Positions 1 to 10,721 of a DNA stretch of 64,000 bases are shown here, one piece after another. The stretch is from Anastatus disparis. Taxonomy: Eukaryota > Arthropoda > Insecta > Hymenoptera > Eupelmidae. The translations under genes and the position numbers were made by a program. The notes under the pieces are model-generated. The model was not told the DNA's origin and made no database searches. It saw only the letters and a list, made by a program, of their open reading frames with translations. Where the stretch lies: the NCBI GenBank assembly GCA_017163975.1, contig JAFFSR010000244.1:10169501-10233500 (forward strand). Reading direction: 5' to 3'. Within the stretch, counting starts at the first letter, position 1; each line of letters starts with the position of its first letter.

Positions 1-239
1 ATCGAATTTGATAGAATTTTGCTCGAACTTGATCGAATTTTGATTGAATTTTGATCGAATTTGATCGAATCTTTATCGAATATTTATCGAACTTGATCGA
101 ATCTTTATCGAACTTGATTAAATTTTGCTTGAACTTGATCGAATTTTGATCGAATTTTGATCGAATTTGATCGAATCTTTATCGAATTTGATCGAATCTT
201 TATTGAATGTTTATTGAACTTGATCGAGTCTTTATCGAA
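1..239. repeat. AT-rich minisatellite, 10-11 bp unit
   Basis: The window opens inside a tandem array built on ATCGAATTTTG and variants ATCGAACTTG and ATCGAATCTTT, with about twenty imperfect units. The array is cut by the window edge, so its true length is unknown. It stops at about 239, just upstream of the FLYWCH gene. The units carry frequent TCGA cores, so the array is punctuated with CpG in otherwise AT-rich DNA. No function is visible. Confidence 0.85.
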
Positions 240-362
240 GTCGCTAATTTTGAAGCTATATGATGGAAATGGCTAGATGTTTATTTAAATTATGAAAATA
301 TCTTGTCATCTCAAAATCATCTTATCAACTTATTAAACTTGTTACTTACCAGGTTAATTTAC

Positions 363-397
363 TATAAATACAACAGATTTTAGATTTGAGAATCAGT
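363..397 (+). promoter_or_regulatory. core promoter of the FLYWCH gene (TATA box plus initiator)
   Basis: TATAAATA at 363-370 is followed by an arthropod-type initiator TCAGT at 393-397. If transcription starts at the A at 395, the TATA box begins 32 bases upstream, the usual distance in insect TATA/Inr promoters. The implied leader is only about 29 bases, running to the ATG at 424. The motifs are seen directly; use as a promoter is inferred from the spacing. Confidence 0.6.
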
Positions 398-423
398 ATG
401 CATAGTACACTTGAGCTATCAAC

Positions 424-1467
424 ATGGCTAACTTTCTTGAAATTGAAAAACAAAGGGAGGCGATTAAATCTAAACTTCCAAATCAATCAAATCAATCAAA
501 TATCAATCCTGGTCAATTATTTGATTCTAATCAAAATAAAAAAACACCATTTACAGGTAATTCAGAGACCGAAGTTACTTGTAACGATGCTGATAAGTCT
601 ACGCTTAATTCATCTTTTCAACTCATAAAAAGTTCTAAAGGAAAAGATAAACTCCTTTTAAATGGTATTCCTTTTTATAAGGATAAGGCTATGAGTAATG
701 GTAATATTTACTGGAAGTGTCAATTTTACCGTTCAAAAAAATGTTCAAGTCGTGCTGTAACGAAGGATATGAGACTTGTAAGTTGTACATCACATAACCA
801 TATAATATCGCCTGTGCAGGAAGAAAAGGTAATAAGAAATATGACTTTTAAGGAAAAACGTAAGTTTAATGATGCTCTCAACACACATCATACAAATGAT
901 GAACTTGCGGGGAGAGATAATATTGATTCCATCAATCAGCAAAGGTATCCAGAATCAAAAATACTTGAAGATAGTTATTCTAGCTCTGATGATGAAATAG
1001 AAAATTATCAAAAGAATAAAAAGTATAACATATTTCAAAGTTATAAAAGGAAACTTCGTAATAACGCTTCATCAGTATCAAGATGTAAAAAAGTGAAAGT
1101 TAGTTCTAACGATGTTAATAGTGATACATCATCAGATTCTTCTAATAATACTTTTCTTCAACTCGAAAACTGTAAATCAAAATCTAACTTTAAAAATTTA
1201 CCAGTATATAGATTTAAAAAAGCAAAATTAAGTTCCATAGATTCTTACAATGATACTTCATCAGATCATTCTATTAGTAACGCATCTTCATCTAAATACA
1301 TGAGTGATCTCCTGTTGGAAGATTATGGAATTGGAGAATGGGACAACCCCAATGTATTAGTTGATCGCCTTCGTATTCTTACATCTCCAACTAATACAAA
1401 TCCGTATACTACCAAGGAGATAGACTTTATAATTAACGAACTACGAGAAGCTGGTTATATATATTAA
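424..1467 (+). CDS. FLYWCH-type zinc-finger protein, intronless, 347 aa
   Basis: This is probably a nuclear DNA- or protein-binding factor. Residues about 65-126 match the FLYWCH zinc finger in order: F65, a leucine run near 77-79, Y85, W97, C99, C107, and the H124-x-H126 pair. A Ser/Asn/Asp-rich, low-complexity middle with short basic clusters (KRK, KKVKV, KKAK) follows at about 190-290 and may hold nuclear signals. The last 50 residues are acidic then helical and end in ELREAGYIY. From memory, similar endings recur in repeated, mobile-element-linked arthropod proteins, but I could not check this. The ATG at 424 has a strong insect start context (CAACATGG). The TATA/initiator pair and a nearby AATAAA make the unit complete without introns. 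A retroposed or element-borne gene is as likely as a host regulator. The frame is intact, so it is not an obvious pseudogene. Confidence 0.8.
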   Translation: MANFLEIEKQREAIKSKLPNQSNQSNINPGQLFDSNQNKKTPFTGNSETEVTCNDADKSTLNSSFQLIKSSKGKDKLLLNGIPFYKDKAMSNGNIYWKCQFYRSKKCSSRAVTKDMRLVSCTSHNHIISPVQEEKVIRNMTFKEKRKFNDALNTHHTNDELAGRDNIDSINQQRYPESKILEDSYSSSDDEIENYQKNKKYNIFQSYKRKLRNNASSVSRCKKVKVSSNDVNSDTSSDSSNNTFLQLENCKSKSNFKNLPVYRFKKAKLSSIDSYNDTSSDHSISNASSSKYMSDLLLEDYGIGEWDNPNVLVDRLRILTSPTNTNPYTTKEIDFIINELREAGYIY

Positions 1468-1486
1468 CTTGGGGCGATATGCTTCA

Positions 1487-1492
1487 AATAAA
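1487..1492 (+). promoter_or_regulatory. poly(A) signal of the FLYWCH gene
   Basis: A canonical AATAAA lies 20 bases after the stop codon at 1467. Together with the short leader it gives a predicted transcript of only about 1.1 kb. AATAAA is frequent by chance in this composition, so position is the main support. Confidence 0.45.
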
Positions 1493-1953
1493 TGTTGAAG
1501 AGCTTTTGAAGCATCAACCATACAAAATCAAAAGTTTCTTTGCTTTCTGAACGTCCGGAATTGAAACATAGAGAATATTTTCTATCTGAAACATCTGCCC
1601 GATCGGATAGTCAGCGCCATCAGTTATAACATTTGAAAATTTATACGAGTGGTGGGGATCCGAAATGGTGGGGAAACCATTATAAAAGGCTGAATCTTCA
1701 GTAAAGATTCATTTAGAATGAAATACTCGGCGGATGTGCAAGGCTTCAAATAGTCAGATTCAGAGACTTGGCTATAGCTCTCAAAAATGATTCCGACTTT
1801 GCTGTAACCACTATTTAAGAAGTCAGTCAAGTAAGTAAACGGTAGTATATTTGTTTAACGTCTTTCCAGAGTGGTAAAGAAAAACTCGTATACCTTACAT
1901 TCTTTTAGAGGCTGCACTAGTGGTAGCCTGATCACTCCTAGAGTTCGGGTCAC
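1493..1953. other. less AT-rich tail after the FLYWCH gene, no clear gene
   Basis: This stretch is noticeably less AT-rich than the DNA around it and contains an open minus frame at 1624-1830 (68 aa, no motif I recognise). It may be the remainder of the element that carried the FLYWCH gene, or an old coding sequence now broken. No terminal inverted repeat pairs with the sequence upstream of 363. Confidence 0.3.
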
Positions 1954-2031
1954 CTAAACAGCATATGCTTGAGCCATGGTCAGTCGCTGGTAGTCCTCCT
2001 TGGTGAGTTGGTACTCGTCCTTTGACTCCAT
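1895..2031 (-). pseudogene. possible broken small coding fragment
   Basis: Reading on the minus strand, an ATG at 2031 opens a 25-residue frame rich in charged and polar residues (starting MESKDEYQLTKEDYQ) that stops at 1954. Immediately after, a second frame continues to 1895 with coding-like composition (GDPNSRSDQATTSAASKRM). The two pieces are offset, as expected of one exon with a frameshift. I do not recognise the family, and the fragment is very short, so chance is possible. Lying 0.4 kb from the FLYWCH gene on the opposite strand, it might be debris of the same mobile unit. Confidence 0.25.
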
Positions 2032-2054
2032 TCTGAAATTAATTTAATTTCTGT

Positions 2055-2149
2055 CCGACTTTCGAAATTATCGAAAGTCAATCGGATATTTCAGCCCTTG
2101 ATTGATGCTTCTTTTATGTTTTGAACTTCATTACTTTACTTGTGTAAAG
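2055..2149. repeat. two small perfect hairpins
   Basis: GACTTTCG at 2057-2064 pairs with CGAAAGTC at 2072-2079 around a 7-base loop, with TCCGA/TCGGA outside it. CTTTAC at 2134-2139 pairs with GTAAAG at 2144-2149 around TTGT. They lie in the less AT-rich block just before the tRNA-like sequence. They could be element termini or a structured RNA; nothing decides between these. Confidence 0.35.
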
Positions 2150-2360
2150 TCATACGCCACCTAGGATCCGAGTAATGAACTATTATACGGTGCGATGTTT
2201 AAAAGATCGAGGATTCCACGTGTATACGCGAGAAACCGAAAAATTCATTTTTACTTAAGATATAAATTTGAATAAATTTTCAAAGTGATTTTTTAATTCA
2301 AATCAAATAAATTTTCACTTTGAAATAAAATTTATAAAATTTTAAAAATGAAAAAAAAGT

Positions 2361-2434
2361 TGACTTGGGTTGGGATCGAACCCGTGACCCTCTGGTCGAG
2401 AGGCATACACTTATACCACTCGACCACGGAGTCA
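2361..2434 (-). tRNA. tRNA-like sequence, probably a tRNA pseudogene
   Basis: On the minus strand this 74-base sequence has an excellent A box (TGGTCGAGTGG) and B box (GGTTCGATCCC), a 5-bp closing match TGACT/AGTCA, and a run of eight T about two bases past its 3' end that would terminate Pol III. Against a working tRNA: the lower acceptor and T stems contain mismatches, and the best anticodon loop (TCGACCA, giving GAC) lacks the universal U33. It is unrelated to the SINE heads elsewhere in the window. It could be a decayed tRNA or an orphan SINE head. Confidence 0.45.
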
Positions 2435-2770
2435 TTATACTTAAAAATTTTGGAAACTTGTATATCCGCAGTTTATCGAATGTTTCCATTTTTATTTATT
2501 AATTTAATTAATTTTTTAAATATTGTTAATTATTAATAATTATTAACAATAATTAATAATTATTTATTATAAAAAAAATTTTTTTTCTTGCTAAAAGATT
2601 TTTAAATAAAAATTTTTATTTAAAAATTAATAAAAATAATATTAAATTAATTTATTAAAAATTAATTTATTTAAATATTAAAAAATAAATAAAATATTCA
2701 AATAAAAAATATCCGCATCTCGGGATATTCCCTACCTTATCGACGCTCGTGCAATTGCATAGAAATGCAA
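2435..2770. other. very AT-rich spacer
   Basis: This is almost pure A/T with a near-palindrome of TTAATAATTATTAA type at about 2522-2568 and long A and T runs. No gene is visible. Composition changes abruptly near 2710 at the edge of the G-rich array. Confidence 0.6.
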
Positions 2771-2922
2771 GTGACGCAGAAATGCAAGGGAGGCGGGGAA
2801 GGTGACCCAAAAATGCAGAGGGGTGGGGGGTGATCCAGTAATGAAGGGGGAGGGGTGACCCAAAAATCTAGAGGGGAGGGGGTGACCCAGTAATGAAGGG
2901 GGGAGGGGGTGACCCAGAACCG
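2771..2922. repeat. G-rich minisatellite with alternating unit types
   Basis: Units begin with GTGACCCA at about 2771, 2802, 2830, 2855, 2882 and 2909, spaced 25-31 bp. From 2802 two unit types alternate: one continuing AAAAAT, the other GTAATGAAG, each ending in long G runs. This gives a higher-order period of about 53 bp. The plus strand carries many G4-G6 runs close together and could form G-quadruplexes. It stands out sharply in a very AT-rich genome. Confidence 0.8.
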
Positions 2923-3176
2923 CTATTGCCTATCTACTTTGTTGCTTATTTAATAATGGATTTTATTTGAAACATCGTTTTAATGAATTTTAAAATGTTA
3001 ACTTTATTTTAATAAACTTTATAATGTTTAAGGACAAAAATGATATTATTACTTTAAAAATTTAATTACAATTTATTCAAATACTTTTTTTAAATTAAAG
3101 TTTTCAGTTATAATAAAAAAATATTCTATAAGAAAATATTTTAATAACTGAAGATTGCATGTATAATTTTTTTTTA

Positions 3177-3374
3177 ATTTTATTTAACGTCGCTGTATTA
3201 ATGCTATCATTACGATGCTAATTGGCGACGGAGATCGTTTCAGTGTGTTTATGAACAAAGCACATGTAATGTATACAGCGGTGCTAGGGTCTCGACCGCT
3301 GAGAGCAAGATTCGAACTCAGAAACTCGAGAATACAAATCGTACCGCTCTACCAACTGAGCCACTGACGACCTC
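3177..3374 (-). mobile_element. tRNA-derived SINE, copy 1
   Basis: Minus-strand copy. From right to left it has the tRNA-like head with A box (GGCTCAGTTGG), a diverged B box, the AAGCAC-type hairpin of the body, and the tail ending GCGACGTTAAATAAA. This copy has many substitutions in the head (for example the GGTCTCGACCGCTG junction), so it is probably one of the older insertions. No clear target duplication remains. Confidence 0.85.
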
Positions 3375-6300
3375 TTCTATATACCAGAATTAATGGATAT
3401 TATAAATATATCTTTTTCTACATAAAATTTACTTAACAATATATATTATTTATAAATCGATATTTGTAATAATTTTATTTATTATTTATTATATACTATT
3501 ATTATAATAATAATTTTATTTACTATTTTTCTATAATTAATTATTAATGAAAAATCGATTTTACATTGTATATTTTTTATAATGTTAGCTTTATTTTCTT
3601 TTATTGTAATTAATAAATTAGTTCTTTTTATTTTTCTCTTAAAATAATTTGAATTCGATTTCAATTATATTAGCAATGAAATTGAAGAAATTATAAATGT
3701 ATAAATTTTTATTAGTATTGATAATGATTATTAATTTATCTAAAATAATAAATAATGAATAACTTGATTTAAAATCAAAATTTTAGAAAAGTTTAGATAT
3801 AAGCTTAGCATTTTGAGGAGCATATCATTAAATAATTATAAAAAAATTTTTTTTTTCCTTTTTTTTTTTTATAAAATTACATTGGAACTAAAATATATAA
3901 CGCAAAAAATTGTATCTGAAATATAAATGATATCTGAAAAAGAAGATACACTCAACGTAACTTTAAACAATTTAAAATTGAATAAATTAATTTATAATGA
4001 AAAATTATGCATATTTTATATATAAACTTGTATCCGTGCATACATCATGTGTGTGTACATAAAATGCATACATAACAATAAAAGAGATTTAACAATAACA
4101 GAATATAAATAATCCTTCAGAATTCTATATTCTATGTCTAAAATAATTTTTTTTTGCTGACTTTGCGCAAGAACAAATAAGTCTACATTGCAACGTCTCC
4201 TTATTCATTTATTTTTCGCAAGTACCCGTTAAGTGAGTCTCGACGAGACGAGAGAGAAAGAGTAAGGGAGAGAGAAAATGAGAATGAGAGAGTGGAAAGG
4301 TAATAGTATAGTAGTAAGAGCAATATATAACTTAAACATTGCGTATATAGTACGAAAACGGAAGCGAAGGAAGGGTGGCAATATAAGGGAAGAGACATAG
4401 ATATATAGGATAGAGAAAAGAGAGTACGTATATAGATATAGATATAGAAGAGTTCGAGCCAAGTCCTCATTAGCGCATTCCGGTGCGACGCCCGCGCGCG
4501 CATAGACCGACTCAAAGCATGTGCGCTACGTCGTAAAAACAGCTGAGACGTATACTGCCACTCCAAAACAAGAGAGCAAAAGCTCGAGAAAAAGGATAAG
4601 TCGCACACACAAAAAAAAAAGAGGGAGAACCCAAGTGAATGAAGTGACGCCGTAAAGCATCGATGTGTGTACAAGAGAGAAAACTTGTTGACGAGACAAA
4701 GATGGAAGAAAGATTTTTTTCTTTTTTGCTTTATTTTTCATTTTATGCACATATTTTTAATATTACTCGTATATAATATTTTATAAAGATTGGAAAAATA
4801 ATTAAATATTGTTAAAATGTTACCTTTACTAATTGACGATTAAAACGAAATTTGTTTAAATTTGAATAATTATTTAATTTATGTAGATTAATAATCATTA
4901 ATTAATAATAAATCTGAATTGTAACTTATTTTTCTTAAATAATTGATCACAAACAACAATTTTAAAGAGTTAAAGTATAAAAATATTATAAAGCATTTAA
5001 ATTTTTTATATATAATTCATGAAATAACAAATTTAACGACAAATTTACTTTCTTGCAAAAAATTTTGTATTGCATTTAACTTTTTATTATGTTGTAATTT
5101 TATTGAATTTGAACAATAAACAAACTATAATCTTTTTAAATGATTACTTTCAAAGAAAAATTTAACAAGTGACTTATAAGTTTTCTTATTTGAATTGTTA
5201 AATCAAAATTTTCTAAATTATAATTGTTTAAATTTGTTTTCGGAACACCTTATCTAAAAATGCATTAATTACATTAAGAAACACCACGATTGTTACATAT
5301 ATTATAAATATAGAAACGCAAGAAAAAGTTCGTGCATTAGGCATATGGCCAGTTAGAAATCAACCTCTTACTAAATAAAAAATATAAATTTATATTATTA
5401 ATATATGCTAAAAAAATAATTTTAAAATGTAAATATTTCGGTAAACGAGGAAAGAAATTTTTGTCGGTGCGTATTGCTATAAAGCTTTGATAACTCTACA
5501 TAGTTTATACAAAACTAAAAAAAATGATGATTTCTTTCATTTTTCTACGAAACAATTTAACTCTTTCGAAGATTTAAAATAAAAGATTGTAAACGTGTAT
5601 ATAAACGATTGCGCGTTAAAAATTTTCCAAGCTATATAATCCGTTTCTCTTTTTTTTTCTTCATTCTCTTCTCATCTATAATTCTCGTTGACATTTAATG
5701 GCGCACCGAGATCGAGATAGCTGATAAAGCCAGCGTAGAGAGATGATATTTTACTACGTTTTTTTTTCTTCTTATTTTCTGATTCCAAGATATACATTCC
5801 CTAAAAGAAGCTCAACGTTATAATGTATGCTCATATGTGTCATCTTTGGATTTTTTGTTTTATTTTATTGTTATTTTTTCTTTATGTTGATTTTATTTTA
5901 GGAACTATTTATACACCTGTAAGCTATTTGTCTTTTGAATTTTTTCTATGTTAATATTTTCTTATTTATTGTAAAATACTAATACTTGCTTTTGAAGATG
6001 ATAAAATTTAAATTATCTAAATGATTATTTTTCTTTTGAAATACTATTTTACCAAATTTTTTTGGTAACGTCAAAAGACTTTATTAATGATCGTACTTTT
6101 CAAAACTGATAAAGTTATTTAGTTTGGAAACGACATATTAAAAAATGATCATATGTTTTATTTAGCTGAATTGAAATTATTATAGATAAATATCATCAAT
6201 GAATGCTTATATAATATCACAATCTATTGAAAAATAAATTATGATTTTATTATGATTTTTAATAAAAATATGAAATAATTTTACAATCAATAATCATGTT

Positions 6301-7942
6301 TAATCAGAAACGAACTTTAACGAACGTTGGATACGTGAGCAAGTTAAATTTCATAAACGTTAATTTTTTTATATTTCAAATATGCGTAACTCGGCAAATT
6401 TTTCAATATTTTAATAAAAATGATTTTTTATTAAAAATTTTTAAAAATCTATTTATATTTAGTTTGTGAAGTAACCATAAGATTTGACATTGCTTTTAAC
6501 CAAGATATTGTAAAAATGAGAAACCTGTTTCCCTTATTTCGCTCTCACATGTTCAAACGAAGAAAGAGCGAATGAGACACTATAGATAACGGTGGATGCT
6601 TCCCCATTTTATTTTTATTTTATTTTATCCTTTTTTTTTGTTTTTTTATTCTCGTATATATACGCGACGAAAAGTCGTAAAAGTATATCGCTCTACGACT
6701 GACTTATGGTGAGCACAAACTTGCGTACAATGAAACACGACATTTTACGGGGTGTTGCTTGCAGCTTTTGCTTTTTTTTTTTATTTTATTTTTCTCTTTT
6801 TTTTTAAGGGACATGTGAAAAAAGATGTGAGAAATTTTTTTAAGGGGAAAAAACATTTTTACGGTCGAGATAATGTCTAAGGGCTGTATATGAAGGTAAA
6901 ACTTAAGTAACGCTAAAATTGTTTTTTCTTGTTTTTTTTTTAAACATAATAAATAAGAATTATTTACATTTCGAAAATTGTAATCCTGAATATACTTAAG
7001 TAGAGAAAATTTTAGATTTGCTACTGTTTTTAACACGATTAGATTTATTACATCATGTTAATATAATATAACTATAATATGACTAAAATAATTAGATTTA
7101 ATTTATAAATTTACCCATTTATTAACTACTTTTAAATTAACGAATCAACCAATTATTTTATATTTATTTCAGAATATGCAACAAATATTACTCAAAAAAA
7201 TAATTTAATTATAAAAATATTATATTTTTCTAATTATATCAAAATCATTTATTTCCAAAATTCTTAAAACCAACATAATCGGCGAAAAATTTTCTTCTAA
7301 CTTCCAAAGAATAAAAAAGAAACCATAACGAAAAGAAAAAGAGAAAAAAAACAAACTCCGTGTATATGAAAAATGAAGAAGATTCGTACCCAGGAGTAAA
7401 AAAGAAAAAAAAGTAGTTAAAAAGAAAAAGGCGCGACATGAGAAACGAGACGGCGCGTGAAAGCAGATCGTCGGGGCGGAATCGTTGGTGTTTCTTTTTC
7501 TTTTTCTTTTTTTAGGTAAGGATTTAGATTCATGTAGCGTTGGAGTGTTTATAAATACAAGAAGCCGAAAGAGATTTGTCATGCGCCCTAAAGCTGCTCA
7601 AGCGTATATATCTGACATTATGTACAAGCACGTGTGCAATCGATTTATCGAGCATATATATACATATTCTTTTTTTTTGAGAACTCAATTAAAGTTTATG
7701 ACAATAATTATGATTTTGTATTTTTAAATTTTATGTTATTTAATTTAAAAATAAATAGAATGTTGTATATAAAATCAAGTAGTTTTGTTTTAAAAAGATT
7801 AAAATAAAGTTTGAGTATGTTTATCAATTTATCAATAAATAATTTTATGAATATTAAAGAATTTAATTATATATAAGAAATGTTACCAAAAAATATTCAA
7901 TCATAGATCAGGAATTCTAATAATTTTTGTTTTTTTCAATTT
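3375..7942. other. long AT-rich intergenic or intronic stretch
   Basis: No convincing gene. Three less AT-rich islands (about 4195-4690, 5640-5850 and 6500-6760) contain GA tracts, CpG-containing words such as GCCCGCGCGCGC near 4490, and CGTATATA-type strings. Open frames here, including one of 157 codons at 4201-4674 (minus), are made of simple-sequence Ser/Leu/Phe runs and are not credible proteins. These islands are the likeliest places for regulatory DNA. Confidence 0.5.
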
Positions 7943-8116
7943 TTTTATGCTATTATTGCTATTTTAATAAGCGATGGAGGTTTTTTCAGTGTGCTTGTGA
8001 ACAAAGCACAAGTAACGTACAGTGGTGCTTGCGTAAATTGTCCGAGAGCAGGATTCGAACTCGAGACCCCGAGATTACCAATCCATCGCTCTACTGAGTG
8101 AGCCACTGACTACCTC
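7943..8116 (-). mobile_element. SINE copy 2, truncated at the 3' tail
   Basis: Minus-strand copy with a good B-box region and a head ending in GAGGTAGTCAGTGGCTCA. The terminal GCGACGTTAAATAAA segment is missing: the element fades out in AT sequence just past the TTAGCA part of the tail, so one arm of the 3' hairpin is lost. Truncation at this end is unusual for a retroposed SINE and suggests a later deletion. Confidence 0.8.
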
Positions 8117-8442
8117 GAATTCGTAATTATTGTAATTTAAGAAATTTCATGTAATACTTTCTAATCAATCAAATCAAAAGAAGGTCTTTAGTAAAATCAA
8201 CATTTGCATAATTTGTGATTGCATGAAAACTATAGCTTATTACAAAACTTTTTAGTTTATGTTTAATATTTAGAATTTTTTTCATCATTCACAATCACTT
8301 GAGTAATTAAAAATATTTTTATTTAATGTCAATATAAAGTTTTAAATTATTGATATAATGAGATAAAATAATTTAATAACATTTTATCACATTTAAATAA
8401 TTACTGGACTTATGGTTAGTAAGAAAATAATTATTGTCACGA

Positions 8443-8599
8443 CCCTGGTGGAAATTGAAACGTTTTTTTTACCATTTTTTGGCCAGTAGAAATGGAAACG
8501 CTTTTTTTAACATTTATTGGCCATTTATTTGGCATTTTTATTACTAATAACCTCAAATTTTTATACACACCATTTTTAATGCTCACATTTCTACCAGGG
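8443..8599. mobile_element. 157-bp MITE with CCCTGGTRGAAAT ends, copy 1
   Basis: Terminal inverted repeats CCCTGGTGGAAAT and CCCTGGTAGAAAT bound the element, flanked by GA on both sides (8441-8442 and 8600-8601), a 2-bp target duplication. It has no coding capacity. A copy differing at one base lies at 63386-63542. Near-identity implies recent mobilisation by an enzyme encoded elsewhere. Confidence 0.9.
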
Positions 8600-9691
8600 G
8601 AGTAAACTTAATTAAATAAGTAACTAATAATAAATAAATATCAAGTTAGCCTTTTCAATAATTAAAATAAATATTCCATTAATATTGCAAACATCAATGT
8701 CATTTATGTAAAATAAACATTTGGACACGTGAATTTACATTTCATCAAATTAAACACGCCCATTCAATTATACTTTAACAATTCGTAAATAAAGAGTTAA
8801 ACTTTAATTTCAAATGTATACATCAATGCCAAAATAAAAGAAAAAAGAATTTTTAATATGTTAATCACTTGTACATATATATGTACATTTTACTGTAATT
8901 GAACATCAACGATGTTACATAGCTTGTTTAACTTTAACCCATCCAAACTCGCAAATATACGATAAAGTGTGATGTATATATACCAGCACACGAAACAATA
9001 TGACTGTAGAGGATTATACGTCTGTACAACCACAGGGTATATAAAATAACTAACCAACAATACTGAAAAAAAGACAATAGAAATTGATGATGGTGTATGT
9101 TTAACAGAGAATATTTTTTTGCTACACGTATAAGAAGTTGCTGCTAACTAATATACGTGAATTTAAACCAATTTGATGCATCGTTGACTACAACCCCTTT
9201 CAACCATATAGATATATCTCTCTCTTTAGCTTTGATTTTTCACGTATAATATGGGCACGTGTCGGAGGTTTCTGGTACGATTACATTACGGCTCTTTAGG
9301 CTCTTTTATGATTGTGAAAATGATGATAATGTGGTTTTATGTATATGTATAGCTCGAGTTCAAATAATATAATCCGATATCGTTGACTCAATGAAAGATG
9401 GATGTTTATAAATGCAGCTTTTAAGAGTTTACTTAAGCCCACACGCATGCACGCGCGTCTGTGATATGCTTCGTTTGGTGTATTTGTGGTTAAACACATC
9501 GTGGAATCATTTTTTTTCATGTTTGCTGATGATTGATAATGCGATTTGAAATTTATTGTAAATATGAACAGATAATATTTGTACAAATTTGGACTATTCC
9601 TTACAGATGTTGTATCAATACTTTAATAATATTATCGTGTAATTATTACTACTAATTATTACTATCTAACATTACTGCATTGTTACAACTT
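8600..9691. other. AT-rich spacer
   Basis: No gene or repeat is recognisable. The part at 8880-9480 is less AT-rich and contains the words ACACGCATGCACGCGCG and CTCTCTCTTTAG. A minus frame at 9296-9586 crosses it but shows no domain and ends in simple sequence. Confidence 0.45.
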
Positions 9692-10721
9692 CCCTGGTAG
9701 AAAATTTCACTATTATTTGGTCATATTTTGACCAGTTTTAGAAAAAATGACCAAGAAATGACCAATATTAATCAGAAAATGACCAATTTATCCGCTTATT
9801 GACGACGGTTAATAGTCAAAAACTGTTATGAATATGATCAATCATTTTATTATATTATTATAATAGATAATACATTAATTTATTTTTATTATTAAATATT
9901 ATACTAAACTATGAAACAATATTAATATTAAATAAAATTTGTAACCACAATATAACTTTTATCAATTATTTTTAATGAGAAACGAGTTTGATGAAAAAAT
10001 TAAATTTATGTATCCCATTCACGATATTACATCAGTTAGTGTGGTTGACAAATTTTTTCTAAATCACAGTCTTGAGAACTATATTACAGCTTTCTTCAAC
10101 AGTTAATTCATTCTCACTGCAACCATTGTTTACACTGTTTTTAATAACCTCAAATTTTACATTTTCCTACTCTTCTCCAATAGACTTGTTAAACTTATTG
10201 ACTTGATGATACATTAGTCTATTTTCTTTCTTTTTTTAAATTTTCTTTTCTTATTTGAAAACTCCGTACTTTTCAAAAAATGAACTAATTTATTAATTTG
10301 TGTCTGTTTTGCAGTTCTCTCAAGTTTTGGAAACTAACGCTTTTTCTCTCTTCCTCTCTCACTCTCTTTTAGCGTACTTGCAAGGTAAGGTTAAAACAGA
10401 GTCATGGCAGCCTGAGGACTAACCTTAAATCTCTAAAATATTTATTTAAAGTCTCTGTCATTTTTATTATGCTGTAACATAATTTTTAGGCTTTTTGTGA
10501 TCCGTTTTAACTTTACCGTATTAGCAAGTTAATTTTTGTAAAGAAAATCTCTTCGTTGAAGAAAAGAAATATATCTATAAATTTATTTGCATAACGTATA
10601 TATCTATATATATTAACAATTTCGCCATATTTTGGTCATTTTGTGATTAAAAAATTAGTCATAAAAAAATGACTAATAAATGACTAATGGCCATTTTTGA
10701 ATGGTCTATTTTCTACCAGGG
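9692..10721. mobile_element. 1.03-kb non-autonomous element with CCCTGGTAGAAAAT ends
   Basis: Both termini read CCCTGGTAGAAAAT inward for 14 bases, and the flanks are TT on each side (9690-9691 and 10722-10723). Inside each end sit several copies of a subterminal word, ATGACCAA on the left and the related ATGACTAAT on the right. No transposase is encoded: the roughly 800-bp centre is AT-rich and full of stops. It looks like a long non-autonomous relative of the MITEs at 8443, 21081 and 63386. Confidence 0.8.

Noticed and set aside
4201..4674. 157-codon minus-strand frame
   Set aside because: It is dominated by Ser/Leu/Phe/Tyr runs from GA, AG and AT simple sequence on the opposite strand, with no domain.
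7250..7727. Overlapping frames on both strands near 7220-7582 (minus) and 7485-7727 (plus)
   Set aside because: Both are built largely from Phe- and Lys/Arg-rich translations of T/C and A/G runs, with no motif or start context worth trusting.
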